Positions 22,485 to 31,617 of a DNA stretch of 64,000 nt are shown here, piece after piece. Positions within the stretch are counted from its first letter, which is position 1; the number at the start of each line of letters is the position of its first letter. A program made the position numbers and the translations under genes. Source of the stretch: CAZQYC01 sp964597495 (GTDB lineage Bacteria; Pseudomonadota; Gammaproteobacteria; Steroidobacterales; Steroidobacteraceae); the NCBI GenBank assembly GCA_964597495.1, contig CAZQYC010000006.1, positions 1 to 64,000 on the forward strand, written 5' to 3'. The notes below the pieces were generated by a model that saw nothing but the letters and a program-made list of their open reading frames with translations, had not been told where the DNA came from and did no database searches.

Positions 22485-24518
22485 TTACTTCCTCGGTAAC
22501 GCGAACGCCACCACATAATCGCCGCGGGCCGTGCCGAGACCTCCATGGCCACCAGCGGCGATGACGACGTATTGCCGGCCGGCGAGTTCGTAGGTCATGG
22601 GTGTGGCTTGGCCGCCGGCCGGCAAGCGGCCCTTCCAGAGTTCTTTTCCGGTACTGATATCGAATGCGCGAAGATAATTGTCGGTCGCCGCGCCGATGAA
22701 GATCAGGCCGGAGGCAATCACGATCGGTCCGCCCATGTTGGGCACCCCGATCGTGCGCGACGGGATGAACCACGGCATGAAGTCGCGTGGAGAGCCGAGC
22801 GGGACTTGCCATAGAAGCGTGTTGCGCTGCAGATCGACGGCCGCGAGCGTTCCCCAGGGTGGGGCGGTGCAAGGTATGCCGAAAGGAGAGAGCAGAACGC
22901 CGCGCTGCAAGCGATACGGAGTGCCGTCGAGAGGCGCGTGTTCGGTCGGAATGGAGTCCGCGAGGTTGGCATTCGTATCCGGCGCGTTGCGCGGAACCAA
23001 GCGCACCACGGTGGGAAGATGATTGACGGCGGCGATCGCGATTTGCCGTTCGCTGTCGAAGGCAACGCCGCCCCAGTTGATTCCACCTGCATAGCCCGGT
23101 GATTGAATCGCTGCCTGAGTGCTAGGGGGGGCGAAGATACCTTCCGATTTGAGCGAGCGAATCAACTCTCGGCATTTGCCGCGATCGTAGAAGGTGAGTC
23201 CCCAGGCGTCTTCGGCGGTGATCGGTGCATGCGAAACCAGCGGGGGAGTCGTCGTGAACGGTTGCGAGGGTGACGTCCGTTCGCCTGGAAGCGTCGAAGC
23301 AGCGACCGGGCGCTCGATGATTTCATTGATCGGCTCGCCGGTTTCGCGGTCGAGCACGAACAGAGTGCCCATCTTCGTTCCCTGCACGACGGCGGCAATC
23401 GCTTTGCCATCGCGTTCGAGATCTGCGAGCACCGGTTGAGCGGCGAGGTCGTAATCCCACAGATCGTGATGGACGAATTGCCGCGACCACGCAACGCTGC
23501 CGTCGTGTGCACGCAGCGCAACCAGCGAATTGGCGTATGCGTTATCGCCATACCGAGAGCCGCCAAAGAAATCCGGGCTCGCTGAGCCGGTCGGCACGTA
23601 AATGAGCGCACGCGCGGGATCTACCGAGAATATTGACCAGGCGTTCGCCGCACCCGTCAACTGTGCTTGCGAACCCTGCCAGCCGCGCTTTTCCGCTTGC
23701 TGTACGTCCCTCGGAATGGGATCGAAACTCCACTTCAGCGCGCCGGTTCGCACATCGAACGCCCGTACGGTCCCGCGCGGAACCGATACGGCTCGATTGT
23801 CGCCAATGGCAGCGCCGGTGATGACGAGATCGCCGAACACGGTCGGCGGCGAGGTCACCGTGTATTCTTGTGTCGCCAGTACGCGCATGTCCGCGGTGAG
23901 ATTGATGCTACCGCCGCGCCCAAAATCTTCGCAGAGCCTGCCGGTACGACCATCGAGCGCAATCAGTCGCGCATCGAGCGTGCCGATGAAAATACGTAGA
24001 GAACACGGTTGCGCGTCTTTGCCTCGTGCGCGCCAAAAAGACACGCCGCGCGAGGTCGCTTCGGAATACGACGCATTGCGCGGAATGCGCGGATCGTACC
24101 GCCAGCGTTCTTCGCCGGTGATCGGATTGAGCGCGATGACGATGTCGGTGGGGGTGCTGAGATAGAGAAAGTCGTCGACCAATATGGGCGTTGCCTCGAA
24201 AGCCATTTTGTCGGCGCGCTTGAAATCCTTGCCAAGCTCGCCGGTTCGATAGGTCCATGCGACTTCGAGCGCCGACACATTGTCCTTGGTGATTTGCGAA
24301 AGATCGGACGATCGTGTGCCGCCGGGGTCGCCGCCGTACCAGCTCCATTGCGAAAGGTCGTCGGTATTGCCGGGCGTGTCGGTATTGTCAGAATTGGCGG
24401 CGAGACCGCGAGTCATGAACAGCGCGAAAATACACAGCGTCGAATAGACGGCGCACTGTTTACAGTGAGTGGGTTGACGGCGAGCCGGTTTACGGTGAGC
24501 AGGTTTCCGGAGCTGCAT
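22485..24518 (-). CDS. PQQ-dependent (quinoprotein) dehydrogenase
   Basis: 677 aa periplasmic beta-propeller enzyme of the glucose/alcohol quinoprotein group. It would oxidise a sugar or alcohol and pass electrons to quinone. Propeller tryptophan-docking repeats are visible (WSWYGGDPGGTRSSDLSQI, VIALNPITGEERWRYDP, LIALDGRTGRLCEDFG, VRAFDVRTGALKWSFDP, YLRAFDISTGKELWKG) together with FVHHDLWDYDLAAQPVL. The start at 24518 has a gaggaag ribosome site. The membrane domain of E. coli Gcd is absent, and there is no C-terminal haem motif. The signal-peptide n-region is encoded by a 15-base tandem array. PQQ synthesis genes are not in the window. Confidence 0.9.
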   Translation of the reverse strand: MQLRKPAHRKPARRQPTHCKQCAVYSTLCIFALFMTRGLAANSDNTDTPGNTDDLSQWSWYGGDPGGTRSSDLSQITKDNVSALEVAWTYRTGELGKDFKRADKMAFEATPILVDDFLYLSTPTDIVIALNPITGEERWRYDPRIPRNASYSEATSRGVSFWRARGKDAQPCSLRIFIGTLDARLIALDGRTGRLCEDFGRGGSINLTADMRVLATQEYTVTSPPTVFGDLVITGAAIGDNRAVSVPRGTVRAFDVRTGALKWSFDPIPRDVQQAEKRGWQGSQAQLTGAANAWSIFSVDPARALIYVPTGSASPDFFGGSRYGDNAYANSLVALRAHDGSVAWSRQFVHHDLWDYDLAAQPVLADLERDGKAIAAVVQGTKMGTLFVLDRETGEPINEIIERPVAASTLPGERTSPSQPFTTTPPLVSHAPITAEDAWGLTFYDRGKCRELIRSLKSEGIFAPPSTQAAIQSPGYAGGINWGGVAFDSERQIAIAAVNHLPTVVRLVPRNAPDTNANLADSIPTEHAPLDGTPYRLQRGVLLSPFGIPCTAPPWGTLAAVDLQRNTLLWQVPLGSPRDFMPWFIPSRTIGVPNMGGPIVIASGLIFIGAATDNYLRAFDISTGKELWKGRLPAGGQATPMTYELAGRQYVVIAAGGHGGLGTARGDYVVAFALPRK
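24458..24517. repeat. 15-base in-frame tandem array in the PQQ dehydrogenase leader
   Basis: gtttacagtgagtgg, gttgacggcgagccg, gtttacggtgagcag, gtttccggagctgca: four diverged units of 15 bases. On the minus strand they encode a basic pentapeptide pattern of the type P-x-H/R-R/C-K in the signal peptide n-region. Confidence 0.8.
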
Positions 24519-24548
24519 TTCTTCCTCGGCGTGAGTTAGTCTTCGCGC

Positions 24549-26768
24549 ATGCTAAGAACATTCTGCGTCGTATCGGCCGCCATTGTAGTGTGCCTTTCTT
24601 CCTACGGTGCAAGCGCGCAAACCCGGGCAGAACGACCCCGAATCGGGTTGGTCCTAAGCGGCGGCGGTGCCCGTGGCGCCGCGCACGTCGGCGTTCTCAA
24701 AGTCTTGGAGGAAATGCGGATTCCCATCGACGCCATCGCGGGCACCAGCATGGGAGCTGTGATAGGCGGTCTGTATGCGTCGGGCATGTCCGCCAAGGAG
24801 ATCGAAGACCTTTTGCGCACCGTGGATTGGCAGGAAGCCTTCTCCGACCGCCTGCCGCGGCGCGATTTGGGATTTCGGCGCAAACAAGACGACGACAACT
24901 TCCTGGTCCGGTACGCGCTCGGCATCAGTAGCGATGGGTTCAAGCTGCCGACCGGATTAATTCAAGGCCAGAAGCTGGCGCAAGTGTTGCGTGGCGCGAC
25001 ATTGCCCGTCGGCGTCATACAGGACTTCGACAAACTTCCGATTCCATTTCGTGCCGTAGCGACCGATCTTGAGACCGGCATGCCGGTGATCATGAATTCA
25101 GGCGATCTCGCTTCGGCGATGCGCGCCAGCATGTCGGCACCGGGCGTCTTCATACCGGCGGAGCGCGAAGGCCGTCTTTTGGGGGACGGCGGATTGGTCG
25201 AGAATTTGCCCATCGATGTGGCCCGCAGCATGAATGTCGATGTGCTGATCGTCGTCGACGTTACGTTCCCGCTGTTTGCACGCAAGGAACTCAAGTCGCC
25301 GCTGGAAATGGCGTTGCAGTCGTTGGCGATCATGATGGGGACGCGCACGCGCGAGCAACGCGCCGGCTTGACGAGTGCTGACATCGTGATCGGCCCCCAA
25401 CTTGGAACGTTCGGTACCGCCGACTTCGATCGCGTGGCCCGCGCGTTCAATCTCGGCGAGCAGGCTGCTCGCGAAGCGCAATCGCGACTGGCCGCGCTTT
25501 CGCTCAGCCTAAGCGACTACCATCTCTACCTGCAAACCTGCCAGGCAGCCCGAAATCCCAACGGCACGGCGCAGCGGGTGGTGTCGTTCGTCCGCGTCGA
25601 CGGCAATGCGCGGCGCTATCAGCCGATGGTGGACGCCGCGATGCGCGACGTGCTCGCCAAACCGCTCGATAAGTCGCTGGTCGAACGTCGGTTAGGCGAT
25701 GTGTACGCGCTCGATCTGTTCGAGTCTGTCGATTACACGGTGGTGGAAGAGAGCGGCCAGTCCGGTTTGGAGTTTCATTTACGCCGCAAGAGCTGGGGTC
25801 CGAACTACGTTCGCTTCGGTCTCAACATCGAGGACGACTTCGAGGGCAATAGCCGCTACAACGTGGCGGCGCGGTTTATCGCGACCGAACTTAATATCTT
25901 GGGTGGCGAATGGCTGACGGATTTACAAATCGGCGACCACCCGCGGGCGTATTCCGAGTTCTATCAACCGCTGGGATTTCGTCATCGCTATTTCTTCGTG
26001 CCGCACGTGAACCTTGAAGTCCGAAATCTCGAAGTGCATGACCTGGCCGATCGCATTACCGAGTACCGCCTTCGGGAATACGAATTCGGGGTCGATTTCG
26101 GACGTGAACTCGGCAAGTGGGGTGAATGGCGAACCGGCATCTTCCGCGGCGCCGGCAGTTCGCGCGTGCGCGTCGGCGACCCTACGCTGCCCGAGCAGAG
26201 TTTCGACAGCGGCGGCTATTTTGCGCGCGCCACGTACGATCAAATCGACAGCGTTTTCTTTCCGCGCAACGGCGAGCAACTGCAACTGCAGTGGATCGGG
26301 CAACGGACGGACGCGGGCTCGGACCGGAACTCCGATCGCATCGAGATTGACGGATTGATCGCCCGTTCGTTCGGCAGGCACACCGTTATTTTCTCGGCGG
26401 CCGCCGGATCGACTCTGAATAAGCAGTCCTATGCCCAGGACTACTTCACGCTCGGCGGGTTCTTGAATTTGTCGGGACTGCGCACCGGCGAGTTGTCCGG
26501 GCCCAATTATGGCATCGGTCGCTTCATCTACTACCGCAATATCAGCCGCGGCGGCTCCGGCGTGTTCGACGTACCGCTCTATGCCGGGCTCTCGCTCGAA
26601 GCGGGTAATGTCTGGCAGAGCAGAAGCGACGCGACGTTCAGTACCTTGAGCAAAAACGGCAGCTTATTCCTGGGAGCCGATACCATTCTGGGGCCGGTGT
26701 ATCTTGGCGCCGGATCGGACACGACCGGCGAGTCGGCGTTCTATTTGTTCCTGGGAAGAACTTTTTAA
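24549..26768 (+). CDS. patatin-like phospholipase with POTRA and outer-membrane barrel (PlpD type)
   Basis: 739 aa, single-chain autotransporter-type lipase. After a signal peptide (1-23) the patatin domain has the oxyanion loop SGGGARG (37-43), the nucleophile Ser67 in GTSMG and Asp213 in GDGG, giving an intact Ser-Asp dyad. A POTRA-like segment lies around 340-410 and a 16-strand BamA/surface-antigen barrel follows, with YFTLGGFLNLSGLRTGEL and a terminal FLGRTF. Such proteins deliver the lipase domain across the outer membrane. It is divergent from the PQQ dehydrogenase, with 30 bases between starts. Confidence 0.92.
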   Translation: MLRTFCVVSAAIVVCLSSYGASAQTRAERPRIGLVLSGGGARGAAHVGVLKVLEEMRIPIDAIAGTSMGAVIGGLYASGMSAKEIEDLLRTVDWQEAFSDRLPRRDLGFRRKQDDDNFLVRYALGISSDGFKLPTGLIQGQKLAQVLRGATLPVGVIQDFDKLPIPFRAVATDLETGMPVIMNSGDLASAMRASMSAPGVFIPAEREGRLLGDGGLVENLPIDVARSMNVDVLIVVDVTFPLFARKELKSPLEMALQSLAIMMGTRTREQRAGLTSADIVIGPQLGTFGTADFDRVARAFNLGEQAAREAQSRLAALSLSLSDYHLYLQTCQAARNPNGTAQRVVSFVRVDGNARRYQPMVDAAMRDVLAKPLDKSLVERRLGDVYALDLFESVDYTVVEESGQSGLEFHLRRKSWGPNYVRFGLNIEDDFEGNSRYNVAARFIATELNILGGEWLTDLQIGDHPRAYSEFYQPLGFRHRYFFVPHVNLEVRNLEVHDLADRITEYRLREYEFGVDFGRELGKWGEWRTGIFRGAGSSRVRVGDPTLPEQSFDSGGYFARATYDQIDSVFFPRNGEQLQLQWIGQRTDAGSDRNSDRIEIDGLIARSFGRHTVIFSAAAGSTLNKQSYAQDYFTLGGFLNLSGLRTGELSGPNYGIGRFIYYRNISRGGSGVFDVPLYAGLSLEAGNVWQSRSDATFSTLSKNGSLFLGADTILGPVYLGAGSDTTGESAFYLFLGRTF

Positions 26769-26794
26769 GAGTCGCAGAGTGTCCTCACTCCGGC

Positions 26795-26850
26795 CCCCTC
26801 CCGCAACCGAGAGTGGTGTTTCTTCCTCCCTCTTCCGGTTGCGGGAGAGG
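26795..26850. repeat. inverted repeat between convergent genes
   Basis: cccctcccgcaaccg (26795-26809) pairs with cggttgcgggagagg (26836-26850) with one mismatch. It may act as a terminator-like hairpin between the phospholipase and folE2 genes, and resembles widespread ccctctccc/gggaggg intergenic repeats. Confidence 0.7.
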
Positions 26851-26872
26851 GCTGGGGTGGGGGGCTTCTTGC

Positions 26873-27697
26873 CTACTCCTCATCCTTCTTTTTCTCGATC
26901 ATCGCGTATGCCGAGTGATTATGGATGGATTCGAAGTTCTCGGATTCCACCACGTACGCGCGAATGCGTTCGTCGGCGTTGCATCGAGTGGCGACGTCGC
27001 GGACGATGTCTTCGACGAATTTGGGATTGTCGTACGCGCGTTCCGTGACGTACTTTTCGTCGGGGCGTTTCAAGATTCCATAGAGCTCGCACGACGCTTC
27101 CTGCTCGGCGATGTCGATGAGTTCTTCGAGCCACATGTGTTTGTCGATCTGCGCATTGATCGTGATGTGCGAGCGCTGATTGTGGGCGCCATAATCCGAA
27201 ATACCTTTCGAACAAGGACACAAGCTCGTTGCCGCCACCACGACTTTGATCCAGAGCTCCGCTTTGCCTTTCTTGATTTCGCCGATGAGCGAGGCGCGAT
27301 AGTCCATCAAGCTTTGCACGCCGGACTTAGGCGCGGTTTTCATGACGAAGTAGGGAAAACTCATTTCGATGCGACCGGATTCGGCGTCGAGGCGTTCGGT
27401 CATTTCCTTCAGGATGTCGCCGAACGATTCGACCGAAATCTCGCGCTCGTTTCGATGCAGCACTTCGACGAAACGCGACATGTGCGTGCCTTTGAAGTTG
27501 TGCGGCAACGCGACGTACATGTTGAAGTTCGCGACGGTGTGTTGATGGCCGCCGGAGCGATCTTTCACCCGCACGGGATGGTAAATGTCCTTGATGCCTA
27601 CCTTGTTGATCGGCAGCTGGCGCGTATCGGCGCGGCTCTGCACGTCTTCGATGGACTTGCCCTTGGTTGCGAGAATGACGGTATCGGATGTGGCCAT
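26873..27697 (-). CDS. folE2: GTP cyclohydrolase FolE2
   Basis: 274 aa. Converts GTP to 7,8-dihydroneopterin triphosphate, the first step of folate and queuosine synthesis. FolE2 is the type IB enzyme, which tolerates metals other than zinc. Signature segments are VGIKDIYHPVRVKDR, HMSRFVEVL, and the metal/active-site run ATSLCPCSKGISDYGAHNQRSH. Length and motif order are normal. It follows dxs by 66 bases in the same direction, so it probably belongs to an xseB-ispA-dxs-folE2 operon. No zinc-responsive site was identified upstream. Confidence 0.96.
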   Translation of the reverse strand: MATSDTVILATKGKSIEDVQSRADTRQLPINKVGIKDIYHPVRVKDRSGGHQHTVANFNMYVALPHNFKGTHMSRFVEVLHRNEREISVESFGDILKEMTERLDAESGRIEMSFPYFVMKTAPKSGVQSLMDYRASLIGEIKKGKAELWIKVVVAATSLCPCSKGISDYGAHNQRSHITINAQIDKHMWLEELIDIAEQEASCELYGILKRPDEKYVTERAYDNPKFVEDIVRDVATRCNADERIRAYVVESENFESIHNHSAYAMIEKKKDEE

Positions 27698-27763
27698 GGG
27701 AGTTTCCTGGGAGCCGATTTCTGCCTAATGGATACGGCGGGCCGAAATCGAACGAGAGAAGGA

Positions 27764-29650
27764 TTAGGCGCCGGCAACCTTAGCAGGCGCGCGCCACCAG
27801 CGATTAATGGCGGTTTCGATGCTCGACATATCCAAACCCGCTGCTCGCAAACAGTCCTCCCGCGAACCGTGTTCGATGAAGCGATCGGGAATTCCTAGGT
27901 TCAATACCGGAATGCTCACTCCGTGAGCGGCCAGCGATTCGTTGATCGCGCTGCCTACGCCGCCGGCAACGGCATTCTCTTCGACCGTGACCAGCGATTT
28001 ATGCTTAGCTGCGATCTTAAGTACCATTTCCTCGTCCAGCGGTTTCACGAAGCGCAGGTTGATGACGGTGGCATCGAGCCGCTCGCCGATCGCTTCGCAT
28101 GCGCTCACCATGGGGCCGAGCGCAAGAATTGCAAGACCGCTGCGGCCTTCGCGCCGGAGCTGCGCTTTGCCTAGCGGCAAGGCATGCAAGTCCTTTTCAA
28201 TGGCCGCTCCGGGGCCGTTGCCGCGCGGATAACGAACCACGGAGGGAAGTTTAAGCTGTGCGCCGGTATACAGCATTTGCCGGCATTCGTTTTCGTCGGC
28301 CGGCGCCATCACGACCAAATTGGGAATGCAGCGCAGGAAACTGACGTCGAAACTGCCTTGATGAGTGGCGCCGTCGCCGCCGACGAGCCCCGCACGATCC
28401 AGTGCGAAGAGCACCGGCAATTTCTGCAGGGCGACGTCGTGAATGAGCTGGTCGTACGCGCGTTGCAAGAACGTCGAATAAATCGCGACCACCGGATGTG
28501 CGCCTTCGCAAGCCAAACCGGCGGCGAACGTCACGGCATGTTGTTCGGCGATTGCCACGTCGAAATAACGATCCGGAAAGCGCTTCGAGAATTCCACCAT
28601 GCCGGAGCCTTCACGCATCGCTGGCGTGATCGCGAGTAATTTCGGATCGCGCTCGGCCATCTCGCAGAGCCATTGACCGAAGACTTGCGAGTACGTCGGA
28701 CCGCTGGCCTTCTCTTTGAAGATGACGCCGCTTTTGGGATCGAACGGACCCGGACCGTGCCACTTGATCGGGTCCGCTTCTGCCGGCGCGTAGCCTTTGC
28801 CCTTGCGCGTTACGACGTGCAGGAATTGCGGGCCTTTGAGGTCGCGGATGTTTTGCAACGTGGCTAACAGGGCGCCAAGGTCATGGCCGTCGATGGGTCC
28901 GATGTAGTTGAAGCCCATCTCCTCGAAAATCGTGCCGGGCAGAATCATGCCCTTCATATGCTCTTCCGAGCGGCGCGCCAACTCCCACACCGTCGGCATC
29001 TTGCTCAAAATTTTTTTACCGCCTTCGCGCAGGTGAGCATAGAGCTTGCCGGAGAGAACGCGCGCAAAGTAATGCGAGATCGCGCCTACGTTTTCCGAAA
29101 TCGACATGTCGTTGTCGTTCAGGACCACGAGCAAATTGGTGTCGAGACTGCCTGCATGATTCAGCGCTTCGAAGGCTTGTCCGCCGCTCATCGCGCCATC
29201 GCCGATCACGGCGACGACGCGCCGCGGTTCGCCGCTGTTTTGCGCGGCAATGGCCATCCCAAGCGCCGCGCTGATCGATGTGCTCGAATGGCCGACGCCG
29301 AACGTGTCGTATTCGCTTTCCACGCGCGTCGGAAACGGAGCCAACCCTTGCTTGTGTTTGATGGTGCCGAGGCGGTCGCGCCGACCCGTGAGGACTTTGT
29401 GCGGATAGGCTTGGTGACCGACGTCCCACACCAAGCGATCGTGCGGCGTCTCGAATACGTAGTGGAGGGCGACGGTGAGTTCGACCGTGCCGAGGCCGGC
29501 CGCAAAGTGGCCGCCCATTTGGCTGACCGTTTCGATCAAATACCGCCGCAGCTCCGCGGCAACGTCCTGGAGTCGTTCGGACGGCAACGCGCGCAGATCT
29601 GCCGGCGAATCGATCGCTTTCAAGAGTGGATAGTTCGCTCTCTGGCCCAT
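27764..29650 (-). CDS. dxs: 1-deoxy-D-xylulose-5-phosphate synthase
   Basis: 628 aa. Condenses pyruvate and glyceraldehyde-3-phosphate with thiamine diphosphate; it is the entry enzyme of the MEP isoprenoid pathway. The ThDP-binding motif begins at GDGAMSGGQAFEALNHAG and ends near LNDNDMSIS. Other hallmarks are DVGHQAYPHKVLTGR, FGVGHSSTSISAALG, the pyrimidine-domain segment AIAEQHAVTFAAGLA and DRAGLVGGDGATHQG. Full length with no anomalies. It lies 56 bases after ispA, the pathway's prenyltransferase. Confidence 0.97.
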   Translation of the reverse strand: MGQRANYPLLKAIDSPADLRALPSERLQDVAAELRRYLIETVSQMGGHFAAGLGTVELTVALHYVFETPHDRLVWDVGHQAYPHKVLTGRRDRLGTIKHKQGLAPFPTRVESEYDTFGVGHSSTSISAALGMAIAAQNSGEPRRVVAVIGDGAMSGGQAFEALNHAGSLDTNLLVVLNDNDMSISENVGAISHYFARVLSGKLYAHLREGGKKILSKMPTVWELARRSEEHMKGMILPGTIFEEMGFNYIGPIDGHDLGALLATLQNIRDLKGPQFLHVVTRKGKGYAPAEADPIKWHGPGPFDPKSGVIFKEKASGPTYSQVFGQWLCEMAERDPKLLAITPAMREGSGMVEFSKRFPDRYFDVAIAEQHAVTFAAGLACEGAHPVVAIYSTFLQRAYDQLIHDVALQKLPVLFALDRAGLVGGDGATHQGSFDVSFLRCIPNLVVMAPADENECRQMLYTGAQLKLPSVVRYPRGNGPGAAIEKDLHALPLGKAQLRREGRSGLAILALGPMVSACEAIGERLDATVINLRFVKPLDEEMVLKIAAKHKSLVTVEENAVAGGVGSAINESLAAHGVSIPVLNLGIPDRFIEHGSREDCLRAAGLDMSSIETAINRWWRAPAKVAGA

Positions 29651-29706
29651 GGCGGCAGTTTACACGTTGGCGTCAATTCGGAATGCGGTCAATTGTGGCA
29701 TCGAAA

Positions 29707-30603
29707 TTATTGTTGACGAAATACCAACCAGTTCGACAGCGCGCGTAAGGGCGCGGCGGCATCGCCCAAGGGGTTTAATTCGGCGAGCGCTTGCGTATGT
29801 AAAATGACGACGCGTTCTTTGGCGGAAGCAACGCCGGACACGGCCGGATAAGTGGGTTTGCGGTGCGCTTGATCCGCGCCGGTGTGCTTGCCTAACAGCG
29901 TAGGATCGCCCTCGATGTCGAGAAGATCGTCTTGGATCTGAAATGCGAGGCCGATGGAGATTGCATAACGCTCGAGCGAACTCGCAATTTCGAGCGTGAC
30001 GTGGGAAGCGCATGCCGCCGCCATCATGACGCCCGCGCGAATCAGAGCACCGGTTTTACACGCGTGCATGTGCTCGATCTCGGGAAGCGAGAGTTGCCGG
30101 CCTTGAGCGGCGAGATCGAGCGCCTGTCCGCCGGCCATGCCGGTCGTGCCGCTCGCCGCTGCAAGAATGTCGATCAGCCGCAAGCGGCACTCGGCATCCA
30201 TCGGCAGATGCTCATCGCGCGCGAGAATTTGGAACGCCAACACTTGCAGAGCGTCGCCCACCAGAATCGCCGTCGCTTCGTCGAAAGCCTTGTGGCAGGT
30301 GGGTTGTCCGCGGCGCAGATCGTCATCGTCCATCGCGGGCAAATCATCGTGCACCAGCGAATAGGCGTGAATGAGTTCGATCGCGCATGCGGCGGCATCG
30401 AGCCGCGCCTCCGGAACGCCGAGTGCTTTGCCGGTTGCATAAATGAGTATCGGACGAATTCGTTTGCCGCCGTTCAACACGGAATAGCGCATGGCCTGGT
30501 GCAAGCGCTGTGGCGGCTGGTCCTCGGCTGGCAGCCGCGCAGCCAGTTCTGCTTGGATGCGCGACTGCCAGCGCAGCATTGATTCGGCGAACGGGGTGGT
30601 CAT
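29707..30603 (-). CDS. ispA: farnesyl/geranyl diphosphate synthase
   Basis: 298 aa class I prenyltransferase that joins isopentenyl and allylic diphosphates. The first Asp-rich motif is in HDDLPAMDDDDLRRG and the second in FQIQDDLLDIEGD, with NGGKRIRPIL for substrate binding. The ATG overlaps the xseB stop by four bases (ATGA). The spacing of the aromatic residues before the first Asp motif (AYSLVHDDLPAMDDDD) is that of bacterial FPP synthases. Product length cannot be proved from sequence. Confidence 0.95.
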   Translation of the reverse strand: MTTPFAESMLRWQSRIQAELAARLPAEDQPPQRLHQAMRYSVLNGGKRIRPILIYATGKALGVPEARLDAAACAIELIHAYSLVHDDLPAMDDDDLRRGQPTCHKAFDEATAILVGDALQVLAFQILARDEHLPMDAECRLRLIDILAAASGTTGMAGGQALDLAAQGRQLSLPEIEHMHACKTGALIRAGVMMAAACASHVTLEIASSLERYAISIGLAFQIQDDLLDIEGDPTLLGKHTGADQAHRKPTYPAVSGVASAKERVVILHTQALAELNPLGDAAAPLRALSNWLVFRQQ

Positions 30604-30905
30604 GGCGTTTCGTCGCCGTCGTCATCCTTTTCGAAAGGCTCGGTCTCGAAAGACTCTGCTTCGAAGGGCGTGTCCATCGTTCCCGCGCCGCTCTTCCGAA
30701 GCAGGATTTCGACTTTTTGTTCCGCCGTACGCAATGCGGCCTGGCATTGACGGGTAAGCGCGACGCCGCGCTCGAACTGCTTTAACGATTCATCGAGTGA
30801 CAGTGCGCCGCTTTCCATCCGTTCGACAATTTTTTCCAATTCGGCCAGCGATTTTTCAAGATCGGGAGCGGGCGTGTCGGTGTCGGCTTTGTTTTTTTTA
30901 CTCAC
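30600..30905 (-). CDS. xseB: exodeoxyribonuclease VII small subunit
   Basis: 101 aa. Small helical subunit that wraps the large subunit XseA (not in the window) of the single-strand exonuclease. The core is FEKSLAELEKIVERMESG-like followed by LSLDESLKQFERGVALTRQCQ; here it reads LEKSLAELEKIVERMESGAL. An acidic C-terminal tail of about 25 residues extends beyond the usual 75-80 aa length. It heads the operon with ispA, dxs and folE2, a common arrangement in gammaproteobacteria. Confidence 0.94.
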   Translation of the reverse strand: MSKKNKADTDTPAPDLEKSLAELEKIVERMESGALSLDESLKQFERGVALTRQCQAALRTAEQKVEILLRKSGAGTMDTPFEAESFETEPFEKDDDGDETP

Positions 30906-31040
30906 GAGGGGCGCGGGTGGTGTTGATGCGGAGCGTTAATGGGATATGCGCCAAGCTTGCCGGGGAGGGGCGGCGGGGTCAATGTCAGATCGAGGCGTCA
31001 GACGCGAGACGAGTTGGAGTTTAAGGCAGAGTGATTCGAT

Positions 31041-31068
31041 CTTGCCTGGGCCTTCTTGCTCGGGCCTT
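31041..31068. repeat. 14-base tandem duplication
   Basis: cttgcctgggcctt (31041-31054) and cttgctcgggcctt (31055-31068), 12 of 14 identical. It lies in the divergent gap between xseB and rubrerythrin, just upstream of the latter's promoter. Confidence 0.8.
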
Positions 31069-31091
31069 CACCTCGCGTTCTGCAATTCGCA

Positions 31092-31120
31092 TTGACTTCA
31101 TTTTCCGTCGCGACTACAGT
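31092..31120 (+). promoter_or_regulatory. sigma-70-type promoter of the rubrerythrin operon
   Basis: -35 ttgact (31092-31097), 17-base spacer, -10 tacagt (31115-31120). Transcription would start near 31127, about 60 bases before the rubrerythrin ATG. Confidence 0.55.
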
Positions 31121-31132
31121 GCGCTCACCCTA

Positions 31133-31158
31133 TTAGACCAAGTCTAAGACAGGTCTAT
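31133..31158. promoter_or_regulatory. operator candidate, overlapping dyads
   Basis: ttagac-caa-gtctaa (31133-31147) is a perfect dyad. Immediately after it, agacaggtct (31147-31156) repeats the half-sites, giving a double site just downstream of the predicted transcription start. It suits a repressor sensing oxidative or iron-sulfur state. The regulator is not identified. Confidence 0.55.
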
Positions 31159-31189
31159 TTTGTTTACTAACTTCCATTAGGAGAGTTTC

Positions 31190-31606
31190 ATGGCCAATTT
31201 GAAGGGCAGTAAAACCGAAGGCAATTTGAAAGCCGCTTTTGCCGGTGAGTCGCAAGCGAATCGACGCTATCTTTATTTCGCAGCCAAAGCGGACGTCGAA
31301 GGTTATAACGATGTCGCGGCTGTTTTCCGTTCGACTGCTGAGGGCGAAACCGGCCACGCCCACGGGCATTTGGAATATCTCGAACAAGTCGGCGATCCCG
31401 CCACTGGCCTTCCGATCGGCGGCACCTCGCTGAACTTGAAAGCGTCCATCGCTGGCGAAACGCACGAATACACGGACATGTATCCGGGCATGGCGAAGAC
31501 GGCGCGCGACGAAGGCTTTGCCGAAATTGCCGATTGGTTCGAGACGCTGGCGAAGGCTGAGCGTTCACACGCGAATCGCTTTCAGAAAGCGTTGGACAAC
31601 CTTTAA
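31190..31606 (+). CDS. rubrerythrin-family diiron protein without rubredoxin domain
   Basis: 138 aa. A four-helix ferritin-like diiron protein that typically reduces hydrogen peroxide. Ligand motifs are GESQANRRYLYFA (helix 1), EGETGHAHGH (ExxH, helix 2), GETHEYTDMYP (helix 3) and KAERSHANRF (ExxH, helix 4). The C-terminal rubredoxin-like CxxC domain of classical rubrerythrin is missing, so electrons must come from another protein. The FeS protein encoded next is a candidate donor. Ribosome site aggagag at about 31178-31184. Confidence 0.93.
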   Translation: MANLKGSKTEGNLKAAFAGESQANRRYLYFAAKADVEGYNDVAAVFRSTAEGETGHAHGHLEYLEQVGDPATGLPIGGTSLNLKASIAGETHEYTDMYPGMAKTARDEGFAEIADWFETLAKAERSHANRFQKALDNL

Positions 31607-31617
31607 GCTGCAGAAGG

